DNA from: Hortaea werneckii
Taxonomy: Eukaryota; Ascomycota; Dothideomycetes; Mycosphaerellales; Teratosphaeriaceae
Length of the DNA: 64,000 nt
NCBI GenBank assembly: GCA_037044905.1
Contig: JBAOKB010000086.1
Span: 35,854-99,853, forward strand
Reading direction: 5' to 3'
Of the stretch, positions 52,431-62,668 are shown in pieces. The translations under genes were made by a program, and so were the position numbers. Numbering within the stretch: position 1 is the first letter of the stretch; every line of letters begins with the position of its first letter. A model generated the notes under the pieces. The model did not search any database, was not told the origin of the DNA, and saw nothing but the letters and a program-made list of their open reading frames with translations.

Positions 52431-55017
52431 ATGCGACAGTCCAGCGGCAGAGGGGCCAACATCTCCAAAGCATGTGCGGATTCCTCTTACCAACACCTCA
52501 GACGATCTTCAGCTGACTTGTTGCTTCCAAGGTGAGCAATGTCGTCGAAGAAAGATACGCTGCAGTGGCGGTCAGCCGTGCGTCTACTGTCAAGACCGCG
52601 CTCCTAGAGATTGTCTGTATCGTGTGAAGAACCGCGACAGACCGCGGAAAGTGACGGCGGAGCATCGTCAGCCTTCGCCTGCCCAGGAGAATGCCTCCTC
52701 CAGTGGTCGGCGGGAGAAGCAGGATACGGACCGGCCTGTAAGTAAACGACGTTGAATCGACGCCACTCGCCAGGTGCCTCTATCTCATCACTGTGTTGAT
52801 GCAGTCCCATTTCTTTACTTCTCAAACGAGCTCCATCAATATCAAACGGGATTATAAAGATTCTGACCGCTTCCCGCAGGAGGAGCTAGACCGTGGCTTG
52901 ACTGCTGTCCATCATCCGGGGATGGAAGATAGTACTCAACTCTTCTACGGACCAACCTCAAATTTCGCCTTCATCCAACAGATCCATAGAGGAGTACTAC
53001 TGAAAGCTGCCGAGAAACAGGCGTCCAGTTCATCCAAACAGACCAATGAAGGGTGAGTTGTTGACTTCGGCACTCGTCACCCAAAATCTAGTACTGACTT
53101 GCAAGCAGTAAGCGGGCTCATTCTGGTTCGTGGTGAACTCCCAACTAAGTCAATGATGCAGATGTGCTCGACCAATTCGTCCAACGCTCGATATTCTTCG
53201 GCACACCATCCCGGATCGACCTCACCACTGGATCTCTAAACGACGTTTCCTACCCGGATGCCCTAGCTTTAATAACCAACTACAACACCACGACGCACAA
53301 TCTACTCCCGTTCTTTGCCGAAGGCGAGCTGGAACAGCTAGTCCGAGAACTCTACAGCGTGGAACCTTTATCAGCCCAGCCTTCGCAGAAAAGAGCCATT
53401 ACCCTTGCAGTGCTGGCCCTGGGCGCCTTATCGACACCTCGAACCAGCGTAGCCGAAGCCTTCTACGCCCAAGCGAAAGTCTGCGCAGCCCCATTCGAGG
53501 ATGCAGTCACCTTGACGATGATCCAGTTCTCACTGCTCTGCGCAGACTACCAGTGTAACCTAGGACGGCCGAACTCGGCTTATATGCAACTAGGTGCAGC
53601 TTGTCGTCGGGCATTCGCTTTCGGGCTGCATAAGGAGGGAGCTACGAGTCGACTGCGGGAAGACGAGTTTAAGAAGAGACGGGTGACGATGTGGTGTCTG
53701 TACTTTTACGAGAGGCACGTGAGATACCTTCATCAAGACAACCAGCAACAGGGAACTGACTGATTTGTCTAGATGGATCGCTCTCAGCCTGGGCCGCAAG
53801 TCCAGCCTTCAGATCGCAGACATTTCCAGCGGGCCGCTAGACGATCAATCGCTCGTTTCGTGTCTCGCACGTATGGCCAACATCGTGGAGCGTGATGTGG
53901 GAAGCATGTATGAAGGCGGTCCTCACACTCTGCAGGAGCTCTATCATGCTGCCGATAAAGCGCACCATAATCTGCGCGAGTTCGGGGAGACGCTACCGAT
54001 CGGGAGCAGGAACATGTTTCCTTCCCTCCCGCCCGCCTGCGACAATATCGCCACACTCCAATTTCACAACTGTAAGTGGACAGTTCTTCCCATGTGCTCC
54101 TCCTCTAACAAACGTCTAGTGTATTACCTCAGCATCCTCCTGATTTTCAGGCCGTTCCTCATCGCCGAATCCGCTCTACGAACCAAGAGTTCCTCAGCTC
54201 CTGGTGAGATGTGGTTACGGCAGGCATGCCGTTGTGCCATCGACGCCGCACAAGATTACCTCGTCTTTGCGTCCGGACTGCTCAAGTCATCCGACATCTG
54301 CAAGGTTGGCACACCTCCACCTATCCAACACATATCCAATCATGACTAACTACCGAGCAACAGCGCCCAAGATACACAACCTTCTTCATCGAATCCTCCT
54401 GCGCCGTCTTACTCCACGACGTCCTCTCCCACCCATCCAAATACGCCTACCACCTCGAATACATCCAACTCGCAACCGAAACGCTCGAATCAATGGTCCA
54501 CGACGACCCAGTCCTAAACGCGCAACGCTCGATCCGCCGGATCCTCCAAGCCGTCGAACGCGCCATCTCCGCGCCATCCCTCTCATCCTCAGAAACCAAC
54601 CCATCCGAACCCGCCTCCAGCACCGCAACAAACCCCCAGCCAACATCTAATCCCTCGGGCCCCGTATTCCCGAATCCCTACGGCCACGGCACAAGCGTGC
54701 AATTCCCCTCCCTGCAACCCCAAGCCCATCCGACCTCGGAGGACCTGATTTATCTCAGCGACCGGTCCACCTCGGCGGGGATATACGGGAACGTGAACGC
54801 GATGGCGACACAGCAGGGCGGCGGCGGGTCTCAAGCCACGATGCCGAATCCTTCAGCATCGGCTGCTGGTGCTGGTGCTGGTGCAGGTGCCGGTATAGGT
54901 GCTGGGGCAGCGGGGGTAGCAGCAGCACCCGATGCGCAGAATTTCTTCGACTTTGACGTTCTGGCGACGGATCTGTATAGTTTTTTCCCGCTGGATTTGT
55001 CGGCGCAGGGGATTTGA
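52431..55017 (+). CDS. Zn2Cys6 transcription factor with fungal_trans domain
   Basis: Nuclear regulator, targets unknown. Exons: 52431-52473, 52532-52737, 52805-53051, 53162-53714, 53773-54071, 54120-54304 and 54364-55017; joined length 729 codons (728 aa). The zinc cluster is formed across the first junction: C15-x2-C18-x6-C25-x5-C31-x2-C34-x7-C42, a perfect Zn2Cys6, followed by a basic linker. The middle homology region starts at QLFYGPTSNFAFIQQIHRG and runs through VQRSIFFGTPSRID, LLPFFAEGELEQLVRELYSV, AYMQLGAACRRAFAFGLHKE, WCLYFYERWIALSLGRKSSL and LYYLSILLIFRPFLIAES. The C-terminus is Ser/Thr/Pro-rich with a Gly-Ala dipeptide run and ends NFFDFDVLATDLYSFFPLDL, a likely acidic-aromatic activation segment. 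Two junctions are unusual: a candidate stwintron at 53052-53161 and a GC-AG intron at 53715-53772. Neither changes the recognised domains. Confidence 0.85.
53052..53161 (+). other. candidate [D1,2] stwintron in the transcription factor gene
   Basis: A 110-bp interval that cannot be removed as one GT-AG intron without breaking the frame. It contains a complete internal intron (53053-53108: GTGAGT, CTGAC, CAG). Its removal joins G53052 to TAAGC at 53109, rebuilding a GTAAGC donor for an external intron that ends GATGCAG at 53161 with a CTAA branch site. The result joins GAA-G to AT-GTG in frame (E-D-V-L-D-Q). Confidence 0.65.
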
Positions 55018-55286
55018 GGATGGGGCGAGGGTGGGGTAGGGGAGGGGTGGGGTGGGGGCGAGATGCGGTGAATGTGGTGAGGGACGAGAATCATGTGCAA
55101 GAGAGGGAACGTGGGATGGGGGATTAAAGGTTATTCAGGTTTCGTAAGGAACATAATAATACGAAAGATGATTTGACTTCCTCTATTGCTTTCCTGTTTT
55201 GTTCTCGGCGGCAATTTTTGCAAACTGCATGAATGTCTCGAATCTCCATAGCTTCATGATCTAATTCCAAAACCAAAACCACTCCC

Positions 55287-57270
55287 CTATCCACTCCTCT
55301 CCACCGCCCTCCCATCGCCACCACGGCGACCCTTCCCCATCCCCACCCCATCATCCCACCTAATCCTCCTCGCCGCCCGATGCGCAACCGCATACACATC
55401 GGCCTGAATATGGCACGTCGGCGTAGTCGGAAACGTACTGGAGTCAACGACCCTCAACCCTTCCAAACCCCTCACCCTCCAATCCCCATCGACGACCTCC
55501 CCCAGCGCCAGCGAGCCGTGGGGATGATAGAACGTCTGGGCCGTCTGCTGGATAGCGGCCCAGAGGTCCTCGTCGGTCGCGATGTTGGGTCCCGGGAAGA
55601 CTTCGCGGAGGACGACGGGTTTCATGATCTCGGAGTGTAAGAGCTCGCGGAGTTTTTTGTACCCGTAGAGGATTGCGGCTTTGTCGCCGGGGGAGCCGAA
55701 GTAATTGCTTTGGATGAGTGGCGGGACGCGGAAGTCGGGGGAAGCGAGACGCAGGGAGCCGGCGGCTTCGGGTTGGGCGAGGGCGACGAAGGGGGAGGCG
55801 ATGGAGACGTTGGGGCTGTTGGGGACGAAGGCCGCGTTGACGTATTGGTAGAGGAGATGGCCGCGGTCGGAGGGGAGGGAGGGGTGGAAGGAGTCGTTGA
55901 CGGCGTGGAAGATTTCGTCAGGTACGCGGGCCATGGCGAAGGAGCCGGCATCGTTGCGGGCGAGGAAGCCCGAGGAGTTGGTGGCGTATTCGGCGTGGGC
56001 TTGGGCGGCGAAGGTGGCGTTGTTGAGGTACTGCCAGATGCTTTCGACTTCGGAGGTGACTTCGACTTCGAGCACAGAGAAGTGATGGTCCTTGAGGTTT
56101 TGGCCTACGGAGGGGGAGTCGTGGATGACGGGGATTCCAACTTCTTCGAGGTGGTCCTTTGGACCGACACCGGATAGCATGAGTAGTCGAGGGCTGCCGA
56201 TAGCACCGGCAGTGAGGATGATCTCGCGTGCAGTAATAGTGTGAGACTCCTCGTTGTCAGTTCCTGTGTAGTACGTGACATTCACCGCTCGTTTCCCGTC
56301 GAAACCAATCTTGCTTGCCCAGGCATTCTGTAGCATCTGGACATTCGGACGATCTGCCATTTGCCATCCATACGCCGGCAGTGCGTACGCGCGCGTGCGG
56401 TTCGACACACGGATACTCTCAGTGCTGTATGAGACACCAAGACCGTGACCACTGTTCACATCACTGGAAGTCCCAATCAGCATCCTTACTTTCCGCCGTA
56501 CTACTAAAACCGTCTCCCCGGGCATCGACGACTTACATCTCAGGCAGATCCAGACCCTCCTTCAACGCCTCGAAAAAATACGGATCAAATCCACCAGTGG
56601 TGGCAAAACGTGAGACCTCCAACGGCCCATCCCCATAAGCATCCAGATCAACAAGCTGATCATACTGATCCGACGCGCCTGGCGCCCAATGAGTCGTAGC
56701 CCTAAAATCCTCCACCAGCGCCTCCCACCTCAACTCCTCATCGCCGGAGAGATCGGCCCACTCATCGAAAACCGAGGGCGCGCCGCGACAGTACTCCATG
56801 TAATTGACGGCAGAGCCGCCGCCCCAGGTGCGGCCTTGGTTGAGCACGGGCGTGCGGCCGGCCAGGTTGGGATCAGGCTGCGAGGTGAAGTTCCAGAAGA
56901 ACTGGTTCGGGGTCGGGATAGAGTTGAAAGGGGCCAGGGCGGGGACGTTGATGGTCTCGGCGTTGGTGCCATCGGGTCCGGCTTCGAGGAGGACTACGCT
57001 GACGCTTTCGTCTTGGGAGAGTTGCTCGGCGAGGACGAGGCCGGCTGGGCCACCGCCGACGATGGCGTAGTCTACTATGTGATCTGAAGCAGATGTGTGT
57101 TTGTTCCCTTGTTGATTGTGACGGCCGTTCCCGTGTCCAGGCGGCGTGTGATGGGGAGGAGAGTCGTGTTCATCGTGACTATGACCATTTTGTTCAGGGT
57201 TCCACGAACCGCCACACTCGCCTAGAGTTAGTAGACAGGCGAGAGCCTTTACACATGAGAAGTACCGCAT
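55287..57270 (-). CDS. secreted GMC-family FAD oxidoreductase (choline dehydrogenase / aryl-alcohol oxidase type)
   Basis: Flavin-dependent alcohol oxidoreductase; substrate cannot be told from sequence. Exons 57270-56537 and 56484-55287 (52-bp intron) give 644 codons (643 aa). The ATG at 57270 starts a signal peptide (MRYFSCVKALACLLTLGECG); the mature N-terminus is His/Pro/Gly-rich for about 40 residues. Motifs in order: the dinucleotide-binding YAIVGGGPAGLVLAEQL (68-84), VVLLEAGPDG, the first GMC signature NQGRTWGGGSAVNYMEYCRG, the second signature TAGAIGSPRLLMLSGVGP, then QTAQTFYHPHGSLALGEV, whose second His is the catalytic base, and VDSSTFPTTPTCHIQADVYA, where a His replaces the common Asn of many family members. 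Complete, with no pathway neighbours beside it. The intron acceptor (AGTAAG) is weak but keeps the frame. Confidence 0.88.
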
Positions 57271-58582
57271 ACTGAAGATCCCTCGTTGTGAAGACAAAGG
57301 GAAATGAAAAACGAAACAGGGAAAAGAAAACCGCAACTTATTTTCCTCAGAAGAAGCTGAAGTACTGAAGTCAGATCAAACTTCTCATCTTAACGCGAGT
57401 CTTATGCAGCAAGTTGCAGCCATGAAGTGCCGAGCGACTACTGTCTGGACTGCTCTGCTGCTGCTGGCAACTACTACTACTGCAGTGGAGCGCATAGCGC
57501 CACGGCTTATAAGCTCAACGTGTTCTTCGGTCGTTCGAAGAGGGGGGAAGGGGGGAGCTGAATTGCTGAGGGGTTTGCCACAGGTATAGCTGTAAAGTCA
57601 AATGTTCCTCGCCTTCGAGTGGTACATCGCTGTCGGTCTGGTGTGGACTCTCCAATGCGCTGACCGCCGTTCACGCCCATGATGCACCTAGAGATATAGC
57701 GTCCAGGGACCGACGGGCTGGTGATGAGAGCGAAGACAGCGTGGGTGGGGGCAGAGGGGTGGGTCGCTGCTTTCCGCGTTTCGGGATCCCATCGGTTGAT
57801 TTACGGTGGTGAGATTCACTTGAAAGAAGAAGGGGCGCAGGCAGTCGGTTGCCATGACCCTCACGTACGATGTCCACTCTTTATGCCCACGATCAAGACC
57901 ATTTCAATGATCATCGAGTCTTGGAAATGGTCGACAGACCTGAGTAAACAAGGGGCGCCGAGAATGGAGAAAGGATCGAGGAGAGGTAAAAAAAAAAAAA
58001 AAAAAAAAAAAAGGACTTTGCAGCCTTCGCTACTGGCCTCCAGAGGAGCAGACCCCGCGACTTTTGAAAACCTCATTACCTCAAGCGTCCTGGTGTGAGT
58101 ATATCAGAAAAGCGTCTGCCCAATTCGTTCCTTTGAAAAAGCTGCAAGAAAGATACCAACATCAGCTGAAAATGAAGCGTCTGGGCCTGTCCAAGCTCTT
58201 TTGAGAACCCTACTGACGGAAAAGTTTTAGCGACCAATATCGAGAGAGCTGACAATATAAAAAGTGCAGTAGCAAACTTCCAAGTCCAGGTAAGAGAGAG
58301 AAAAGGAGCGAAGAAAAAGAGGTCATTACTTCATTTGGCATTTCCTTAATATTACACATCACAATTCGTCGGGAGCCGACCCGAGCGGGGGAGAGCTCCC
58401 GTATACATCTCGCCCTGCGAGCCATGTTTGTTTCCATCTTGTTTGCTTCATCCTCAATATAGTACGTAAAACGCCTCCCCCTTTCGTGAATTCATTCGGA
58501 CTACAGGCCACGAGGGGCCAGTACACATGACGCCCCCACAAAGCGTAAGCTGATACCTGCTTGCTCTGCGGCGCGGCAGACC
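57271..58582. other. intergenic region between GMC oxidoreductase and Stf2-like genes
   Basis: 1.3 kb upstream of the oxidoreductase and downstream of the hydrophilin gene. Contains a 25-base A run. Small frames (61 and 125 codons) have no recognisable content. Confidence 0.45.
57988..58012. repeat. homopolymer A25
   Basis: Twenty-five consecutive A residues. There is no nearby coding relic or target-site duplication that would suggest a retroelement tail. Confidence 0.9.
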
Positions 58583-59362
58583 TTACTTCTTCTGCCCAGC
58601 AGCACCAGCCGCAACAGCAGCAGTATTACCAGCCGCAGCAGCAGCATCCATCTCCTCCTCAATACTGCCCATAGTATCCGCGGACGAAGACGCGGTACTC
58701 ATCTTCTCGAGGTGATTGTCGACCAGGTCCTCGTCACGGGGCCCGTGCAGGGCTTCGTCGAACTCGATGGCGTCCTCGTCGACGGCTTCGAATTTGGTCT
58801 TCAGGGCCGAGTGGCCGGCGGCGAGGGACATGCTGTTGGAGCGACGACGGGGTTTCAGGGAGTTGTAGTCGTAGTCCTCCAGCTCGGAGATGCCGGCTTG
58901 GCCCCTGGAGGTGGAGGAGGATTAGCTTTGTGGGGTTTTCTTCGTGCAAGACTGAGTGGGGAGGGGGTGGTGTGGAAGCTGGGGGGAAGGGGAGCGGAAG
59001 GGCGCGGGATTGCGTTGGATGGGCACGGGGAGTATGGTAGACTTACCAGTTGCCTTTGCCGCTGCCTTTCTTCTTCGTTTCGGCGGGATTGGTGCCGGCG
59101 AAGCCCGCCTTGCCGAAGTAGCGTGGCAGGTGCTCTTCCGGGACTGCGGTGCCATTGGCGAGACCGACGTGGTCACGGTCGTTGCCCTTGTGTGTACGAG
59201 TCACTGTTGATGGTACCTGTCAGCAATGTGCGTGTTGAATGCCACGGTGTCCTCCCGGTAGGGGAAGTTTGATGGATGTGTATAGCTTGATGTGTAAATC
59301 CTTCTTGGATACAGTGTACCAATGCCTATTGTGACGCGATGGCAGGGGCAAGTCAACTTACT
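58583..59362 (-). CDS. STF2: Stf2/Tma10-like hydrophilin with a start codon split by an intron
   Basis: Small hydrophilic protein related to yeast Stf2 (ATPase-stabilising factor 15 kDa) and Tma10, linked to desiccation tolerance and ribosome association. Exons: 59362 (last base of the leader exon), 59203-59047 and 58904-58583; introns 59204-59361 and 58905-59046. The conserved beginning MTRTHKGNDRDHVGLANGTA has no ATG in the DNA: the A is the last base before a GTAAGT donor and the TG is the first two bases after a CAACAG acceptor. No other in-frame ATG exists upstream. The core LPRYFGKAGFAGTN, ETKKKGSGKGNWGQAG and the SLKPRRRSNSM segment match the family, where GSGKGNWG is the signature. 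The Ala/Ser-rich acidic C-terminus ends AAGAAGQKK. 159 aa in total. Family call is good; the role in this fungus is inference. Confidence 0.8.
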
Positions 59363-60838
59363 TGTTGTTGTGATGCGGTGCTAGAAGCAAGGTGATGCTG
59401 CTGATAACGTTGGATGTGGTCGTGTTGTCACGGTTCGTGGAGTGATGGGTCAGAGGTGCGAACAAAGAGCTCGAAGAGACTGAAGGAAGTCTAAAGCCAG
59501 AGTCAGGTCACGCGACCCCGTGATGTCGATCAGCGCAATGGGGGTGGGTGGGTACCTTGCAGGTCGCAGTTTCCCCCTTCAATGATAATGGCGATATCCG
59601 TTCGGCTGGTAGCGGCCGGAGGCGAGCGGTGGCATGCACAGTGGGAACTTCTTGGAATGCGAATCTGCTTCCGAGCAGGATGACAACTGGTGGTGAGAGA
59701 GGCGATGGCGAGGAACCGAGCTCTTTCGGTCGTGTACTCTTATGGAGGGGCAGTGGAGCAGCAGGGGCAGGAGGGAGCATGAGCTGGGAGCTAGGAGCTG
59801 ATCATCAGACGGTACAACAGCGGTTCTGTACAGGTAAGGTACATAGTAGGTTCCATTTCGGCCGCCGGCGTCTGCCATGACCTAGAATACGGGATGTACC
59901 CCTACTTGTCATCATAATTGTTGTTGCGCAGACAACTCTAGCCCATGACAAACTCTCTTGTAGGCTTCCGCCATTGATCTGGAGCAAACGCTCATCTTCC
60001 AGCCTCTTCCAGCCATTCTTGGACTTCTCGTCTTGCTGCCATGCTGTCTGGCTTATTTCCCTATCCCAGGTGCCATCGACGTCATAGCTTGCCATACCTG
60101 AAACCCAAAACGTCGGCCGGGGGTCTTGAAGTCGTGAACTCGTCAAGACGAGGAGGCTGCGGCAAAAGCTAAGATAGGGAAGCTTTTTGAAGGAGCTATA
60201 GTTGCCTTCTGAAGAGAGCGGGAATTTCATCAAGGCCTTTTCTGCTGCCTTGCTCATTATTGATCAAACTCGAGGCTATCCAACTGTCTTGTACGGGTGA
60301 CCTGCAGGGCAGAGCTAAGCGAACCCCCAGAGAATACCCCGCCCCCCGCGTGGGGTCGATAACGGCCCAGGCTAAGAAATCATCTCGGAGCGGAGGGGCA
60401 GGCCGCGGAAGAAGACATCCGATAGACGAAGCCATTCGCCCAATTGCACCAGGCGGAAGACGACAGACGACTTCTGCCCAGCGGCCAGGTACGGGGGAGC
60501 CACGCGAAGAGCACGAGTGGGGTGGAGCGGTGGGGCACCCAAGATGCTCGACAGCTGGGGACAGCCAACAGCAGCAACCGCAGGCTGGTGAGGCTCGGGG
60601 AGCCAAGCCGCCGAAGGACGGGGCTTCGACTGCGCTCTCTCATCCTTCGAGGTACGAGAGGACAAGACAGGTACTACCTCCTAGGTACCTTAGGTAGGTG
60701 TGCGGCACGGGTTGGCAGCCCGTGCGTCATTAAGCCGCCGGACGGCCTGAGATAGGTACTATGTAGGACATCTCCCAGGCCTTGCCCCTCATTCGACTCC
60801 GACACGCTCTTTCACCAGCTCCAACATCAATCGAAGCC
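59363..60838. other. intergenic region between Stf2-like and Thi5-like genes
   Basis: 1.48 kb between divergent genes. It holds the leader of the Stf2-like gene and the promoter of the Thi5-like gene, with a CCTAGGTACCTTAGGTAGG element at 60680-60698. A 150-codon minus-strand frame (60257-59805) has a proper ATG but no recognisable domain; I leave it uncalled. Confidence 0.45.
60705..60725 (+). repeat. perfect inverted repeat in the leader region of the Thi5-like gene
   Basis: A 7-bp stem (GCACGGG / CCCGTGC) with a 7-base loop, 114 bp before the ATG. It may be a chance palindrome or a binding site. Confidence 0.5.
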
Positions 60839-61783
60839 ATGGCCGCACTCACCCCAGTCAAGTCCATGAACAATGGGCCCAAGCATGTCATTAAAGTTGC
60901 GCTCGACTGGACCCCAAACACCGTCCACACCGGCCTCTTCCTAGCAAGAGAAGCCGGCTTCTACAACTCGCGCAACCTCGACGTGCAACTGCTACCCCCA
61001 GACGCAGAATACAGCAAATCGCCCGCAAAGCGGCTCGAAGACGGCGAAGTCGACCTCGCCGTCTGCCCTAGCGAATCATGCATCGCATACAACGAGTCCG
61101 GGAAGATGGACCTGCAAGCCGTGTACGCCATCCTCCAACGCGACGCCAGCGCGATCGTAGCGAAGAAAATGAACAACATCGGCGACCTGGGCAACAAAGG
61201 CATGACCTACGGCTCCTACAACGCACGGTACGAAGACAACATCGTGAAAGCGATGATCAAGCGAGCCGGCGGCGACCCCTCCCAACTCAAAATCCAAAAC
61301 CAAACCGGCAAGCTCAGTCTCTGGGAGAGCCTGAAACAGGGCACCATCGACGCGACCTGGGTGTTCCTGCCGTGGGAAGGCGTGGAAGCCGTCCAAGCGG
61401 GGATGGACCTGACCGTGGTGCAAATGTCAGACTACGGGATCCCCTACGGCTACTCGCCCGTCATCGCGCGTAACGCCTCCTCGCCTACGACCCTCGACAA
61501 GGACACGCTGTGGCGGTTCGTGTCCGCCACGATGGAGGGTTACGAGCAAGCGATGACGGATCCCAATTCCGCCGCGGCGGTCATGAAACAGTATTGTGAT
61601 CCTGCATTGAGCCAAAAGTTTTTGCTCGAGAGCCAAAGGAATGTGAATCAGTATTATAGCGACGGGACGACGTTGGGGCGCATGGCGGGGCATAAGTGGA
61701 AAGCGTGGGTCGAGTGGTTGGAGGCCGAGGGACTGGTGCCGCAGGGGAAGCTGAGGAGTGAGGGGTTGTTTAAGAATATTTAG
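60839..61783 (+). CDS. SsuA/THI5-like domain protein without the Thi5 Cys cluster
   Basis: Single exon, 314 aa from the ATG at 60839 (MAALTPVKSMNNGPKHVIKV). It has the periplasmic-binding-protein fold shared by bacterial ThiY/SsuA and fungal Thi5: KVALDWTPNTVHTGLFLARE followed by AGFYNSRNLDVQLLPPD, a second motif GEVDLAVCPSESCIAYN, and LWRFVSATMEGYEQAMTDPN near the end. True Thi5/NMT1 enzymes, which make the pyrimidine part of thiamine from their own active-site His and PLP, carry a CCCFC iron-binding motif; it is absent here, with only isolated Cys residues. No signal peptide is seen. So it is likely a cytosolic ligand-binding relative of unknown role, not a proven HMP-P synthase. No TPP riboswitch was found upstream. 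Confidence 0.85.
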   Translation: MAALTPVKSMNNGPKHVIKVALDWTPNTVHTGLFLAREAGFYNSRNLDVQLLPPDAEYSKSPAKRLEDGEVDLAVCPSESCIAYNESGKMDLQAVYAILQRDASAIVAKKMNNIGDLGNKGMTYGSYNARYEDNIVKAMIKRAGGDPSQLKIQNQTGKLSLWESLKQGTIDATWVFLPWEGVEAVQAGMDLTVVQMSDYGIPYGYSPVIARNASSPTTLDKDTLWRFVSATMEGYEQAMTDPNSAAAVMKQYCDPALSQKFLLESQRNVNQYYSDGTTLGRMAGHKWKAWVEWLEAEGLVPQGKLRSEGLFKNI

Positions 61784-62668
61784 ATCAGAGTCTTCATCCT
61801 TTTTTTTTGTTTTTTTTGTTTTTGGGGGTCCTGCGTGTGCATGACGCATCCCCTTGATAAGCTCTCCTTTTTGGAAACGGGACGATGGGGGAAAATGGGG
61901 GTGGCAGAGGCTCCTCCCGCGTTGGTGGGACCATTTTGATGATGATGATGATGATGATACTACATAGATTGCAGAGACCAATATTCCCTTGTCCGTAGAT
62001 ACCTACCACGGAACGATACTCAAAAAATGAGCGATCTAAATGGCTTCTTCTCAAATTAGCATCCAGTCCGTTGGCATCACCTGGCCGAATGCGGCCATGA
62101 AGAATTGTCAGTATTGTCCTGTCTGCCCTATCGAATCGACCGCAGGAACCAATCCACCGCTTGCAGTTCCCGCCTCGATTACCAATTCTTCCGTTTGAAA
62201 AGTGGTCTCGGGCGATATGTTATCCGACTTGCTTTCTTTCGCTTCGCTATCTTGGTTACAAAGAAGGGGTGGCAGTATTTCCACTTCGGCGGCGTCTGGC
62301 CCTGTACTAATGGATGATGTTAGCGGCCTTCGAAGGTGTGATGTACGATGACTTTTTCTTTTCCCCTACTCTTTCTTCTTCTTTTTGGGGTAGCATCTCT
62401 CAAGTTACGAAGTACTTGCATCACAAGACGAAGATGCTCAAGGCGAGGTTTGCCTAAACCGGGCGTGTGGCTTGTGGGTTGAGAGTCTGCTGGAAAAAAA
62501 AAAAAAAAAAAAGAAGGTCTTGCCACCGATGAAGGCAGAAGAGAAGGGGTGAAACGTAAACCGCCATCAAGCTTGAAGAAAATTCTCAAGGTTTCAATAC
62601 TTTTCCAGCATAAGCCAACGACCTACCCAATCAATCCACCCTGCGCTCTCAGGCCTTCTTCTCCCCTT
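61784..62668. other. convergent intergenic region with simple repeats
   Basis: 885 bp between the 3' ends of the Thi5-like and MFS genes. Contains T-rich runs just after the Thi5-like stop (61799-61821), a (GAT)7 tract at 61938-61958 and an A19 run at 62494-62512. No gene recognised. Confidence 0.5.
61938..61958. repeat. (GAT)7 microsatellite
   Basis: Seven perfect GAT units in non-coding sequence. Confidence 0.9.

Noticed and set aside
53106..53107. Two-nucleotide microexon (CA) in the transcription factor gene
   Set aside because: It keeps the frame, but a 2-nt exon is hard for the spliceosome to define; the nested intron with a rebuilt GTAAGC donor explains the same data better. Kept only as an alternative.
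57988..58012. A25 run as a retroelement tail
   Set aside because: No reverse transcriptase relic, SINE-like box or target-site duplication nearby.
59805..60257. 150-codon minus-strand frame with a proper ATG
   Set aside because: No recognisable domain and its composition does not differ clearly from the flanks; could be revisited with RNA-seq.
60728..60760. CTGAGA motif upstream of the Thi5-like gene as a possible TPP riboswitch
   Set aside because: The second conserved block of the TPP aptamer (CTGGATAATGCCAGCG-like) does not follow and there is no intron in the leader model.
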